From: Bretschneidera sinensis
Lineage: Eukaryota > Streptophyta > Magnoliopsida > Brassicales > Akaniaceae
Reading direction: 5' to 3'
NCBI GenBank assembly: GCA_023935145.1
Contig: CM043698.1
Location: forward strand, 61,195,501 to 61,259,500
DNA: 64,000 bases
Part shown: positions 35,481 through 46,889 of the stretch, piece after piece
Layout of the letters: each line of letters starts with the position of its first letter
How positions within the stretch are numbered: the first letter of the stretch is position 1
The notes under the pieces: generated by a model
What the model saw: only the letters and a program-made list of their open reading frames with translations
What the model was told of the DNA's origin: nothing
Databases searched by the model: none
Translations under genes and position numbers: made by a program

Positions 35481-36572
35481 TTCATGTTCATAAATTACCC
35501 TTGTGTGGCGAAGACATTTACACCCTTGCCACTATAAGGTATTTACACTAATCAAATTTTAAATATAACAATAATGAATCCAATATTATATGAGCATTGA
35601 TATTATTATTGTTTAAAGGAATTTGGAGGTTAGGGTTAGAGATTTTGGGAAAAGATAGAGATGGAGAGAGTTATATATACTGGAGAAAACTTGAGGAAGA
35701 TAGAGATTAAAAGTATTTTGTCGCTTTAATGTCTTTAGTACTTTAGTTAATCTTCCAAGGGTATTTTTTTTTCCTTTAGAAAGAGTTGCATGATGAGCAT
35801 TTATTCTGCCATATTTTTTGATCATAGTATCTGCTTTTTTTAATGGTTGACTAACTTTTGTAAGATCTTAATTCTTAAGGATGCAACTGTATATTATGAA
35901 AATAAAAGAGCACAAATGGGTTCGACCTAAACTTAGGAGTGTTTTAGTAACGCTCCTTAATGTTGTAACTAAACCTCTCGGGGTTTTTTTCCCACCTTTT
36001 GTTCCCTTGCCATAGCTTCATTATAGTGCAGTATTATTATATGGAATTGGAATACCTGCTGTCGTTTTCTTAGGAATTGTTGATCTAAAAATTAATTTAA
36101 AATAAGTGATGAATCAAATCGATAGTTATTTTCTACAGTTTTCCCTTTTATTTATGAAATCTTTTTAACCAATTGAGCAGGATTGATGCTAGGATGCATG
36201 GACATCTGAGCACAAGTTCTTAAATCATACTTAGTATATGTTAACTCAAGAATGCATGGCTCTAGGTTGTAAATTGGTTTCAGATAGATATGTATGTTGA
36301 GAGGAGATCACAGTGGTCGTTCTGTTTGTAGATGGTCCGTTTGTTTGTACAAATTGTACACGCGGTGGGCTGGCTCTATCCATTTTGGTGGAAAGTTATA
36401 ATGGGCGAAATCATTATTTTTTATTATTTTAAAATCGATATTTAGTAAGCTTTTGTTTTCTGATTCTCTCTTTCTCTCTGTTTGTATGCAAGCACAAATG
36501 CTTCTGTACATGTGCACGTGTGTTGATGTGCATGTGTGCTTTATATGCTTATTTTCTCCCTGTTTTGAACAG

Positions 36573-36785
36573 GTGAATATTCGTTTTTGACATCCAAGAA
36601 ACCCTGTCATCGGTGATAAATTTAGCAGCAGACATGGGCAGAAAGGTGTTTGTTCCCAGTTGTGGCCTGATATTGATATGCCATTTTCTGGAGTTACAGG
36701 GATGCGTCCACATCTGATTATCAATCCACATGCATTTCCTTCAAGAATGACAATTGTAATGCTTTTGGAATCTGTTGCTGCTAAG
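36573..36785 (+). CDS. NRPA2: NRPA2 exon 25, with nonsense codon TGA
   Basis: VNIRF, TGA (36588-36590), [20 protein letters not shown], then [20 protein letters not shown] and [16 protein letters not shown]. The stop replaces the Arg of the conserved RFRH, consistent with CGA to [15 protein letters not shown] is the invariant hybrid-binding and catalytic loop region. The antisense frame here is a shadow. Confidence 0.92.
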
Positions 36786-37340
36786 GTACTACCAACTGAG
36801 AATTTGATTTTGACATCGATTGTCACTTAACAGTGTTAAAGCACCCAATTTAAGATAGGTATACTACGTTATTAAGAATTTTGGATGGTGGATGTCAAAG
36901 CATTCATTGTCTTATTTATTGGTGGACAAACAAAAAGAAATTCACTTATGTTAATGAATATTTATTTGTTATCAACTCCCTACACCTTTCAAATATGTTG
37001 ACCACTGTCATAAAATAAAAAATTGGCTATTCCATCCATATCTAAATTTGTTTTTGTAGAATCCCATTTATATTTTGATTGTATGGGAGACGCTATTATT
37101 TTTACGTTTCATAAGGAAAAAAAATGGTACTCTTTTTTTAGCTGAACTTTTGGGTTGGACTTGGAAATGAAAACTTTGAAGATTTGATGTAGTTGTTCTT
37201 GAGAACTAGGGTGTGCTGCTTTGTGCTATTTCATATCTATATCATGTATTCTTGTTTGACTTTCTTGTCATGGGAACTTTATGATATTAACTTTTATGTA
37301 ATATATAAAAGCAATAGATTCTTAGATATTTCTTTCACAG
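36786..37340 (+). other. Intron 25, nothing recognised
   Basis: GT-AG intron without an identifiable element. Confidence 0.5.
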
Positions 37341-37595
37341 GGAGGTAGCTTACATGGTGAATTTGTGGATGCAACACCATTTTCCAGTTCAGTCAAGAAA
37401 GCTAATGGAAAGACTGAAACGAAATCCAGTTCTCTTGTTGATGACCTCGGTTCCATGTTAAGGAAAAAGGGGTTTAATTACCATGGTGTAGAGGTATTAT
37501 ACAGTGGGGTTTATGGAACAGAACTCACTTGTGAGATATTTATTGGGCCTGTTTATTATCAACGACTTAGGCACATGGTCTCTGACAAATTTCAG
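37341..37595 (+). CDS. NRPA2: NRPA2 exon 26
   Basis: GGSLHGEFVDATPFSSSVKK, SLVDDLGSMLRKKGFNYHGV, VLYSGVYGTELTCEIFIGPV and YYQRLRHMVSDKFQ between CACAG and GTAAGA. Intact. GPVYYQRL+HMV.DK is the hybrid-binding/clamp junction. Confidence 0.93.
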
Positions 37596-38771
37596 GTAAG
37601 AAAATTTTCCATAGTTCTTGACCTAATTCAATATTCTTGACATTGGAGCTTTGTGTGTTCTATTCATCATCGGTATTAACTAGTAAGTTCTGTTTTCCTT
37701 GATTTAAGAATACGAGGAAAAGAAATAGTTTCTTATTATCTTGCATGTTTGGATTTTTCCCAACTTAAATACCAGATTTTTCCTTTGTATTCTCTTAATG
37801 ATCTCAACTCAGTCTTCTGTCCAAATATCTTTATGCAATAGTAATTTTGACTTTCTGCTTTTAATGGGGTTTAGACTTTAGAGATTGTATGCTGATTAGT
37901 TTTGGAGGCCAGCATGTGAGTGTGGGCTAGGTGCTTGAGGTAACATATATCCAGCAATATAGGTAACTGTCTTGATTCCTCTTGCTAAACTGCATGCTTC
38001 GGCATTGCTTAGTACCCTACCAATTTTGCTGAAGTGTTGATTTTACTAGTTTGATATCCTTTGTAAGATCATTTAGTTTAATGAGAGTCAGGGTTTCCAG
38101 TGTGTTGTAATGCCCGGGAGTACTCGCTTGTAGAAGTACTTCAGCTGGTGTAGATTTTGAGTTTAAGGAGCTTTTGAGCTATGTAATTTGGTTCGGAGGC
38201 CGAGCCTCAAACCAGCATTTTGTATGCATATGAAGTGACATCTGTTGAATGGATAAGGTTGCTCTTTGAATTTCTTGGAGTGATGACATTAACCTGCAGA
38301 TGCTTGAGAAGAATCAGAGCCTCCCTGTTCTACAGCAAGTGAGGTTTTGGTCAAGTGTGAATCCTTTGGCAACTAAAGCATGACGAGTTTTTTTGAAATT
38401 CTCTCTCAAGAATGTCCAGGTGGTTCTGAAAAATGCATGTTTAGTCGCCAGTATCTTCCTGCAGCAATTGAAGTTTTGGTCTCGTGCAAATTTGTTGGCA
38501 CAGCTTTTTTTGATATGCTTTTTCTTTTTTTCTCTCCTAAGCATGCCATGTGCTTTAAAAATGTGTTATGTTTTTAAGTCGCCAATTTCTTCTCTAACAA
38601 AGCACTAAATCATTTTGCAATTTGATATTTTGTAGTGTTTGAATTGACCAAACAATGTTTAGGAATAGATCTTTTGATTTCGCTTTCCATCTCTCTCACA
38701 CTCACACGGCCTTGCAAGTTGTTTTTCCAATGCATTAGTTAGTTCCCTTGATATTCATTTTGGTATTGCAG
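37596..38771 (+). other. Intron 26 with a diverged direct repeat
   Basis: Sequence at about 38332-38400 (acagcaagtgaggttttggt, then ttggcaactaaagc) resembles 38461-38520 (gcagcaattgaagttttggt, then ttggcacagctttt), period about 130 bp. Frames across it on both strands are products of this repeat and show no known domain. Confidence 0.4.
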
Positions 38772-39185
38772 GTTCGCTCCACAGGGCAAGTAGATCAGAT
38801 CACCCGCCAGCCAATCAAAGGAAGAAAGCGAGGTGGGGGTATTTGTTTTGGAGAAATGGAACGAGATGCAATGCTTGCCCATGGAGCAGCATATTTGTTG
38901 CATGATAGGCTCCATACGTGTTCGGATCATCACATTGCTGATGTGTGTTCTCTTTGTGGAAGCATACTTACGACATCCATCATCCAGCCACAAAAGCGGA
39001 TAGTGAGGGCCATCGGTGGGTTGCCCCCTGGGAGGGCTCCAAAAAAGGTTACATGCCATGCTTGCCAGACGAGCAAAGGGATGGAGACTGTCGCAATACC
39101 TTATGTGTTCAGATATTTGGCTGCTGAGTTGGCAGCTATGAATATAAAATTGACCCTTCAACTAAGTAATGGAGCGGGGGCCTAA
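38772..39185 (+). CDS. NRPA2: NRPA2 exon 27 (clamp, zinc site, stop)
   Basis: VRSTGQVDQITRQPIKGRKR, GEMERDAMLAHGAAYLLHDR, then DVCSLCGS and VTCHACQTS, giving the CX2C...CX2C zinc-binding clamp. It ends PYVFRYLAAELAAMNIKLTL with a natural TAA at 39183-39185. Intact. The long antisense frame here is a shadow. Confidence 0.94.
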   Translation, partial: VRSTGQVDQITRQPIKGRKRGGGICFGEMERDAMLAHGAAYLLHDRLHTCSDHHIADVCSLCGSILTTSIIQPQKRIVRAIGGLPPGRAPKKVTCHACQTSKGMETVAIPYVFRYLAAELAAMNIKLTLQLSNGAGA

Positions 39186-39457
39186 TACTCATTGCACTTC
39201 AGAGAGAAGACATGTTAAAAACCGTGCATTGGCAAAATGGAAGGTACTTAAAAGGATGTCTGGACATGGATAGGCAATGCCTTATGTGTTCAGATATTTG
39301 GCTGCTGAGTTGGCAGCTATGAATATAAAATTGACCCTTCAACTAAGTAATGGAGCGGGGGCCTAATACTCGTTGCACTTCAGAGAGAAGACATGTTAAA
39401 AACCGTGCATTGGCAAAATGGAAGGTACTTAAAAAGGATGTCTGGACATGGATAGGT
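39095..39457 (+). repeat. 181-bp tandem duplication of the gene end
   Basis: The unit starting ccttatgtgttcagatattt at 39099 is repeated from 39280. It covers the last 29 codons, the stop and about 95 bp of 3' UTR. The two copies differ only by one substitution (CTCATTG/CTCGTTG) and one A in an A-run, so the duplication is recent. The second copy lies downstream of the stop and would be 3' UTR. Confidence 0.92.
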
Positions 39458-40045
39458 ATGTCTGATGTTGGAGACTAACTGAAGCTGTAATAATTCTTGG
39501 TTGGGGAGAGAATGAATGGGTTTGGTTGTATGACTCGTTAGATACTGGAAAGGCAGGTTTTGTTCCTATTTATATATGTTCTTATAGTAGTTTCTACTCT
39601 AGGTTTGGTAGTTCTGTAATTTAGTGATTCCTAGTTATGTTGTTTTATTTTAATCTTGGGCAGAATTTTAAACAAGATTGTTCTATGTAATGCTCAGCCA
39701 TACGTGAGTAATGTGTAAGTGTGTAACTAACATTTATAATGGATTTGCTTATATGCTTCTTGCGCTTATAGCAGTTCTAAGAATACATGTTGAGTTACTC
39801 GTGAGTCGTGACTTTTCCCTTTAATTAAAACACAGTTGAGCTCTTATAGTTCAATTGTTCAAATTTACGTTTGTAGCCCTTTTTATGTCCTCAACAAAGT
39901 ATGCTTTTGAGTTCAGTGCCAAGTTACCTAACATTTGATTAAGCAATAAAAACGGTTTCTGATTTGTAAAATGGTATTTGCAATTTATAAGCAGTAGTAG
40001 GGTTAAAAGCCAGAAGAGGAAGATTGGGGGAAAAGAAAGATTATG
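39458..40045 (+). other. Presumed 3' UTR and downstream sequence
   Basis: No coding signal. AT-rich with T-rich and TGTA-containing stretches suitable for plant 3'-end formation, but no single poly(A) signal can be singled out. Confidence 0.35.
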
Positions 40046-40046
40046 G

Positions 40047-40496
40047 ATATATTTGGTTAATAGTTTTTTGTTTTCAGTTTTTGAAAACCGTATTTGAAAA
40101 TGAAAATTGAAAACAGTTTTCTGATGTATGTTTGGATAACTGTAACTTAAAAACTGTTTCCAAAACATAATACTGTGAAATGTTATTGGGATAATTTTAT
40201 TTTGATACATTTTGTAATTATTTTTAGTTTTAAGTTTAAATTTAAAATTTATATTAATTTTATTTTTCATATTTATTAAATACTTAAAATAATTAATATT
40301 ATTTTATTTTTAATATTTTAATATTTTTTATATACCATGGAAGAATGAAACAGAGAAGTGAACACTGCTTTTATGGTTATTTTTTGAAAATTATGTCTGA
40401 AAACACTAATTTAAAGTTTTCAGAAAACAGTTTTTGAACATTGGTTTTTTTAAAACTATTTTAAGAAATTACTTTTGAAAACTGTTTACCAAATAT
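40047..40496. repeat. MITE-like element with about 20-bp inverted ends
   Basis: The left end reads ATATTTGGTTAATAGTTTT and the right end, inverted, ATATTTGGTAAACAGTTTT. The interior is filled with GTTTTCAGTTTTTGAAAAC-type words in both orientations and AT-rich sequence. No coding capacity and no clear target duplication. Confidence 0.5.
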
Positions 40497-41210
40497 GGAA
40501 ATAAGTTTTTGAAAACTGATTACTTTATAATTTCCCAATTGTAGCTTTGATGATGTGGCAAGAAAACAACTCTTGATTTCATTTTTAATTTTCCATTAAA
40601 AAAATTTTATTTTTAATTAAGTGAACATCTTTCGTCAATAGGACCTTCCAATTGAAAACTCAATGATTCAAGTCCTTAACTTAACTTTATGTTTATATGA
40701 AATAAAAATTATTTCATAAACCTTTTCAATCACTAACTTTGTGTTTGAGTCTATGTTATATGGACTTTTAAATTTATTTTATCATATTAGTGTTGGGCTC
40801 TCGAGATTTGGATAAGAGTACCGTGTTCGAACTTTTCAAATTGAAAGAAAATTTACAAAAAAATTATTAAAAATAAACGAGTTTGACATTCGAATACGTA
40901 TTCGTGCCTGACACTCGTCCGAGTAAAAAAACTGTAAACTTGAGCACATAACTAGCAATGCATCATTTGACTACTGGTCTCCTTGATAATGTTCCGAATT
41001 GTTGACCATGCTCAAACAATAACTTAGTGTACGTAGAGAGAAATGAGACATTTGTTTTGGATTAGTGAGCCTTACCATCAAAACACTGAGTGCGCTCTCA
41101 ATAACATTTCTTAAGGATTATCGTTTCTATTTACTCCTGCAGTTGGTAAGCCTAAATTGCCTTCATTCACGTTCTTGAAGATGTAGATTATTCTTTAATT
41201 TTTTGCCCTT
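40497..41210. other. Intergenic, nothing recognised
   Basis: AT-rich sequence without a recognisable domain or boundary. Confidence 0.45.
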
Positions 41211-41214
41211 TATT

Positions 41215-42290
41215 GAGTCTCATCGGCAGGTTCAGGTTGAGGGTCCCTCGTTGCTTGTTTTAAAGCAAAAATTAAATGGTTTGAGGAAGGCCTTGAAGCT
41301 TTGAAATTGGGATGTATTTGGAGATATCAACAAGCATATTGCAGAGTTTCAGGATGATATAATTGGATTTGAGTCTGCTCTTGTTATTTATTGGTCTAGT
41401 TTGGTTCAATCTCATATCCAAGCCCAAGCATCGTTTAACAAACTTATTGGTCTTATTTGAAATGTAACATAAATCATCAAAATTTAAAATAAAAAAATTA
41501 TCTTTAAAGCGGACCTCAAGTTGAGGCTTTAGAATAGCTGCTTGTGTTCTGATTAGACAGTTATTGGACAGACTGCTATCGACTTCTACTCTGATCTGTT
41601 CTAGGAACTCTCCTCTTCTGGATCACATCCCCTAACTTAATTGATGCTGACCGAAATGACCTGTTGTGTGCTATTCCGACTAAAGAGGAAAGCCTATTGT
41701 AGTGCAGTTTTGGGAGGGATTTAAACAAGACTTCAAGATAAAAAAAATTGCCTGCCCAAACGACGTCACAGGGTTTAGATCCGGATAGTTATCCTGGTGT
41801 GGATGAGCTCATTTGTCATTTCTTTGGAGCTTGTTAGACCATTCTTATTAGTGATTTAGGCGACCTTTGGGGTGGGATTTAACTGCAACTTAAAGAAAAA
41901 AAACAAAATTTTATGTAGGTTTTGTGAGAGAGAGATAAGTAAATTTTTATTTACTATAAGTTGCATTTAAAGCCCACCCCAAACATCGTCTTAGTTATTG
42001 CTATTCATGATTTCTTTATTGGTACTCTCTTCTGAGGTCACATCATCGAAGCTCTTGGTTTGTTTTTAAAAAACAAACAAGCCTGATTATTTTTCTAATA
42101 TGATGTCTATCAACCTATCTAGCTTTCTCTATAAGATTATCGATAAGATTTTACTTGATAGGCAAACTTCACTTATTCTTTAATTAGTCTAGAGCAATCT
42201 GGATTTGTTTTAGATAAGTTTATTCATGAGAATATTACAAGACTGTAAATTTCGTGTCGAACAACGTTTTGTTTTAGCTATTAAACTAGA
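41215..42290 (+). mobile_element. Old LINE remnant, interrupted by a MITE
   Basis: The plus strand contains LVLKQKLNGLRKALK and WDVFGDINKHIAEFQDDI, the linker between endonuclease and RT. Further on comes a degenerate GPDG-like segment (41772-41830), and after the MITE YKIIDKILLDRQTSLIL with an L-E-Q-S-G-F-like segment (42130-42230), the beginning of the RT palm. Stops and shifts are frequent. It is more decayed than the intronic LINEs. Confidence 0.6.
41859..41990. mobile_element. 132-bp Tourist-like MITE
   Basis: The left end is GGCGACCTTTGGGGTGGGAT and the right end, inverted, GACGATGTTTGGGGTGGGCT; the match continues into TGCAACTTA on both sides. TTA flanks both ends (41856-41858 and 41991-41993), the target duplication of PIF/Harbinger-type MITEs. 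It is inserted into the LINE remnant. Confidence 0.7.
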
Positions 42291-43400
42291 ATGTATGTTT
42301 TATTTCATAAAATATTTATGAAAAAACATTAAAGGTCTGGCAAACCTAAAACCCATAACCTTAGGTTAAAAAAGTACTTTGTCAACCAATGAACTAAATG
42401 TTCATTTACTGATTTGGTTTAAAAAATACAACATAATCAGGACACTTTATTAATTGATTAAATTAAAAAAAGAAAAAAAAATAAAAGATTTAGATCTAGA
42501 ATTCTTTCGTGTCTCTCTGTATGTCTTTCCCTCCTATCTCTTTACAACGTTTCTTTTCTCTTTCTCTCTTCAGTGCTTCTTTCTCTCACGCCTTCTTCAC
42601 TGCTATCATTAATCAAGCAAGATCGAAACATTCAATTGTCTGACTGAAAAATTTCACTGAAAGCTTCGATGATGAACACTTGAAGAAGCTTAAAGGAATG
42701 GAGTTTTCTTGGCATGGAAGCTTATGGTGGCATGGGTTGAGGATATCAATTTAGGTGGGTTGTTTTGGGATTTTTTGTGGAATTTCTTTTATAGCTTTTT
42801 TTTGGGGATCTGGTAACAAAGAATTTTAGCTACAAGGGTTGTAATTTTAGATTTTATGTTTATTGTTTAGTAGTATGTTGTTTGGTTATCGAGAAAATTG
42901 GAAGTTTTTGTGATTTATGTTGTTTGATTAGTGAGAAAATGGAGAAGATAATGAAGCTAAAGCTGTTGGAGTCGTTTTTGTCGAAATAAAGCAATCTGAT
43001 CTCGACACAGTCCGAAACAGAACTCGAAACAAAACATAAGGGTAATATGTTTCAGTTTAGCGTTGAAATCAAAATGTTTCGGTCATTTCAATCGAAATGG
43101 AATGAAATTCATAATCTTGGAATATTGCCCTTATGCATGAGATAGTGCATGACTTAGACAAAAGTCTTTTGATAGTAATGTTATTTCTAAGGTAGACATG
43201 TCCAAGGTGTGTGACAAAATGGATTTGAGCTTCTGCTTTTTTGGTGTTATGAGAAGGTTTTGTTTTTTGGAGTGGTGGCGTGACCTGATTTACTGATATA
43301 TATCTAAATGTTGGTATTCTATTTTAGTAAAATCAATCTTCCCATGGTTTCTTCAAGTCTTTTAGAGGTTTGTGTAAACATTCAATTCCATTCTAATAAT
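42291..43400. other. Intergenic with a CT-rich stretch, no gene confirmed
   Basis: A pyrimidine-rich run at 42500-42610 looks like a plant 5' UTR, followed by short frames with no recognisable protein. CGAAAC words recur near 43000-43090. This could be the decayed start of a gene or part of a retroelement; nothing more can be supported. Confidence 0.35.
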
Positions 43401-43834
43401 TAAAATGGGTCATGTGTGGAGCTCAATAATAAGAACTCGATCCTAAAATGAGAGAATCGAGACTTGTTCTTGAGGAAAAATTAATTACAAACCCAAAAGA
43501 CTCGTGTGTTGACTCAATATCTGAACCAGAAACTGATCCAAACTCCTTGGACCAATCGGCTCGGACCCTTGACCGATTGGTCCTAAACCATTATCAGAAT
43601 TTTCAAATTTCGCCTTTATTGCAAAATCTTATAGATTTCATTATGTAATCTTTTCTTTGACCATCCGTGATTGTCAAGAAAGTTCATGAAATATCTCTAT
43701 CGTCGATCACGATCATGATTTTATTCTTAGAATATCCAAGAATATGTCGATTCTGCAAATCTTTTTACCACCGTCCATTTCAACAGTGGTCAATCTTATT
43801 GTTCATCCGGATTTACCCTAGATATGTTTTTACC

Positions 43835-43842
43835 TATAAATA
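43835..43842 (+). promoter_or_regulatory. TATA box of the putative gypsy LTR
   Basis: TATAAATA followed by a CACC-rich stretch, in non-coding LTR-like sequence. Confidence 0.35.
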
Positions 43843-43968
43843 CCTCATCCACCACCATTTTCAACACACCAACAGACATTAGAAAACACTCAGAAAAATC
43901 TATACATGCCCTCTATTTGGATAAGACTCATATTCTTGATGTGGGACCTTAGAAGTTTGATGGACAAG

Positions 43969-44088
43969 ATACTTGAATGAGAAGTCTTTTTTGACTTGGA
44001 GACTAAGTATGTTGGTGGGCAAAGAAATATACTTGAATGGAAAGTCTTTTTTAACTTGGAGACTAAATATCTTGGGGAGCAAGTTTTG
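43969..44088. repeat. 60-bp direct repeat, two copies
   Basis: The phrase atacttgaatg.gaagtcttttttgacttggagactaa begins at 43969 and again about 60 bp later with a few substitutions. Confidence 0.75.
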
Positions 44089-44092
44089 GGTG

Positions 44093-44118
44093 GTTATATA
44101 TATATATATATATATATA
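44093..44118. repeat. (TA)n microsatellite
   Basis: Thirteen uninterrupted TA units, approximately. Confidence 0.9.
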
Positions 44119-45899
44119 CACATTGAAAATATGAGGGCAACACAAAAGACACAAAGGTGAGACAATATTTTTGGGTTGAGAGAGGGTGTAAAAGGGTTCT
44201 TGGGATTGAGTTCTGTAGATAAAAACTCAATTTAATTTTCTTGTATTTCTCTCATAGTAAAGAATGTATTTTGCCTAATGCCTAAACCCCATAGCTAAGC
44301 TATAGCAAATTTTCTACGCACATCCTTCACCATTACTAGCTAAAACTCTAGCTATTTTTCTACAGAAAATCACTATTTTAGGTACATTTGGGTAGCAATT
44401 GTGTAATAGTTGGGTTCACCACAAACACCATCCCTACACTCAAGAACACTAGCCAAAATCATCATCTTTTATGTAATCGATTCACTTTCTTCTCAAGAGC
44501 AAGTAAGAGAGTTTGAAGCTTGTCTAATCCGAAGGAGCATTGGATCTTTGAGGGCAACTATACACACTTGCACGTTGTCTTCTTCATTCCAATCATGGTT
44601 ACTTTTGCTATGTCACTAAAATGAAGGAATTGCAATCAACATGATATTTAGAATATACTAGAAGTATGAAAACATGTTGATAATGTATGTCACTTAGGAT
44701 TTAAATTTCACTATGCATGATTCAAGTTCGTGACACCATAAAATGTGATATTTCTTGATAAGTTTTTATTTTTTATTTTTTATAAATGTGTGATATATAA
44801 CATGTTGTGTGGAATATGTAAGCTGCTATGATTTTCTACATCTGACATATTCGGGGGAACCCAATCAGCCCATGAGCTGAACCAATCGGTCTAACCTTTG
44901 GATAGATCAGTTCGTACTCTGTTTAAGTGGAAACTTTCTATGTTTTTCCCTGTTTTTTACAATTATGTTTTCTTTTAATTAATTATTATTTTCAACATCT
45001 TAAAGTGATTTTAATGACTATGTTATTGTGTTTACTTATTTATTATATCGTTTTAATTTATCTTTACATTTATAGTTCAATTACCGATTGTTGTTTGAAA
45101 AGTATTTGGTGGAATCAAGTCCATTGTCTATGGGAGAACAATGTTGCCTAACAAAATAAATATTGGGCCAATCATCTTACAAGTATACATGTTTTTCCTC
45201 ATGATTTGTTAAATTATCGCTTTTGGTTGATTAGTTTGTGACTTGTGTGCTTTGTATGCTAGTGTGTGGTATGGTAATTTTCTTTAAAATTTAAGTACTT
45301 GTCATAGAACATAAAAAGCTAAGCTTCGACCTAGACGAGAGAAGGAGCTCTAGTTCCTCATTCTTTTGTACCCGAATCTCCTTTTCTAGTAATCTATCGC
45401 GTATAGACCAATGGCAAGGGATTTGGCCCCCTGGAAGGTCAATGGCAACTCATTACATGTCATCTCTGCTTGGATGACATAAAGTCCAAAATGTTGAAAA
45501 TGTGCTCCAACCTAAAAGAGCTCTCCTTGAGGGAGTCCCCTTACTAATTGACAAAGGGAGATGTTGGGCGCGGTACCCATAGTTGGTGACTCCATTGGGG
45601 ATTAGAATGTATCAAGACCTTGGTTTATTTTGAAAGCTTGATTTAGAATTTAATTAAAAGGAAATTTTTTTCATGATTATGTTTCTAGACTAAGAGGACT
45701 TGTCCAAAAATGGATTTGGGCACATTTAGTGGGCATTTGGCTAAACCTAAAACTCATTAATAAGGCCAAGGTAATACTATGGATAAGAACATGAGCATAA
45801 ACCTTAAAATGTGCTTTTTTTTCTTCATATTTTTGCAATCAAAGTCAACCATAGGTCCTAAGTCATATCGTTCCCCGCATTCTTGGTAGCGAACCCCTA

Positions 45900-46889
45900 A
45901 ATATAGATTGAGGAGGAGACTCTTTGAATCCAGTTTAGAGGAAGATCAACTTTTTGAAGAAAGTTCAGTGTCTGTTATTGGTTCAGTTTCAGAAGAAGAT
46001 TCATAATCAAGTCTTAGTCTGGTGGAAGAAATGGCCGAGAAGGCAACATGATGGAGGACAACATAATGACCTCGGTGGCTAACATAGCCTAAATGATCTC
46101 TACCAAGGAAGAAATGGTGGCTAAGAAAGATTCTGAAGATCTGATGGTGATAAGGCTGGCTATTTTGATGATAAAGATGAGTACCTCTTCGAGAAGGAAA
46201 AGAAGGTGGCCAATTATTAAGTCAAGAGCATCAGTGAGAAGTTTGAAAAGATGCAAAGCGCTTTAAGAAAATATCAAGGCATAGGTGGATATCTCATTGA
46301 CATTGACGAGCTTTGTGCTCATCCAAAAGTAAGTTTGGCACCTACATTCTAGATGCTTGATACAGCTCATTTTAATGGGTCCGATGATCTCAATATCCAC
46401 TTGAGGCAATATACAGGCCTGTTGAAGCTGTATGGCATGGACCAAGAGCAATTGGCTGCTTTCTTTCCCGATTAGCTCACTGGTGCTGCACTGAAATGGT
46501 ACTACTCTCAAGAGCTCAACGCACTAAGGGAATGAGAAGACATTGCCCAAGAATTTGTGACCTAGTATGCTGACAACACAGAGGTGGACATCATTATTTG
46601 AGACCTTGGGACAATGAAATAGAAACCAAACGAGACCCTCTTGGAGTTTATTTCTCATTGGAGGATTTAGGCGACCAAGATGGCCCTTAAGACCTAGAGA
46701 GAAAGACCAAGTTCAGATTGTGATGAGAAATTTGCAGCCTGACTATCACAAGAACATGTTCTTTATGCCAATTGATACTTTTGAGCAGTTGATAGATTCT
46801 GGTAGCCAAGTAGAAGACGTTGTCTTGGAGAGGAAGGTGGATAAAAACGGTGAGAAGTTCTCAAAAATGGATCAAGAAGCTAAAAACAT
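45900..46889 (+). pseudogene. Gypsy-type gag remnant
   Basis: From 46352 the frame reads MLDTAHFNGSDDLNIHLRQY, QLAAFFPD, stop, LTGAALKWYYSQ, and later IVMRNLQPDYHKNMFFMPID and TFEQLIDSGSQVEDVVLE. This order (P.FNG...L..Y...M......FP.SL.G.A..WY) is the capsid region of plant Ty3/gypsy gag. At least six in-frame stops. It is cut off at about 46890 by the start of the Maximus-like LTR. Confidence 0.7.

Larger units (their letters stand above)
31922..36572 (+). other. Intron 24: AT-rich repeats
   Basis: This 4.65-kb intron holds several diverged copies of an AT-rich phrase ('taatttaggttagtttacta', 'aattcaagttagtttactat', 'cataaatcaatttttttt') near 32260, 32470, 32540, 33700 and 33950. It also has a (TA)n run at about 32996-33020, a LINE 3' fragment (34230-34500) and a short hairpin near 35331. 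No gene is seen. Confidence 0.5.
8658..39185 (+). pseudogene. NRPA2: NRPA2 (RPA2): second-largest subunit of RNA polymerase I, disrupted copy with 27 exons
   Basis: The RPB2-like subunit forms half of the Pol I active centre and synthesises the 35S pre-rRNA in the nucleolus. Spliced exons total about 3.53 kb, some 1,175 codons, which agrees with plant NRPA2 at about 1,180. Domains in order: protrusion (exons 3-9), lobe (9-14), fork (15-16, with [16 protein letters not shown]), Pol I-specific region (17-20), hybrid-binding domain (21-26, with DMEDAMILNK and [12 protein letters not shown]) and C-terminal clamp with a CX2C...CX2C zinc site (27). Lesions: -1 frameshift in exon 2 (about 9139-9145), TGA at 10897, +1 frameshift in exon 13 (A-run, about 20590), TAG at 27900, no AG at the exon 22 boundary, a changed exon 24 donor, and TGA at 36588. 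The three nonsense codons are substitutions, so they are not homopolymer read errors. As an essential subunit it must have an intact copy elsewhere, or the assembly is wrong. Confidence 0.9.
43400..45575 (+). mobile_element. Probable LTR and leader of an old gypsy-type element
   Basis: The region precedes a gypsy-type gag. It contains inverted CCAATCGG/CCGATTGG words (43552, 43573), a TATA box at 43835, and T-rich and CT-rich non-coding sequence. It closes with TTGGTGACTCCATTGGGGA at about 45586, which resembles the 'ggcgactcc.ctgggga' phrase commonly seen just inside plant gypsy LTRs. The LTR start was not located and a second LTR was not seen. Confidence 0.4.

Noticed and set aside
36308..36826. 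172-codon minus-strand frame
   Set aside because: It overlaps conserved exon 25 on the other strand and has no recognisable domain.
38739..39161. 140-codon minus-strand frame
   Set aside because: Exact antisense shadow of NRPA2 exon 27, whose sense frame is strongly conserved.
8658..39185. All NRPA2 lesions as sequencing errors
   Set aside because: The two indels in A-runs could be errors, but three nonsense substitutions and two changed splice sites are not typical read errors. Kept as an alternative to test, not as the main reading.
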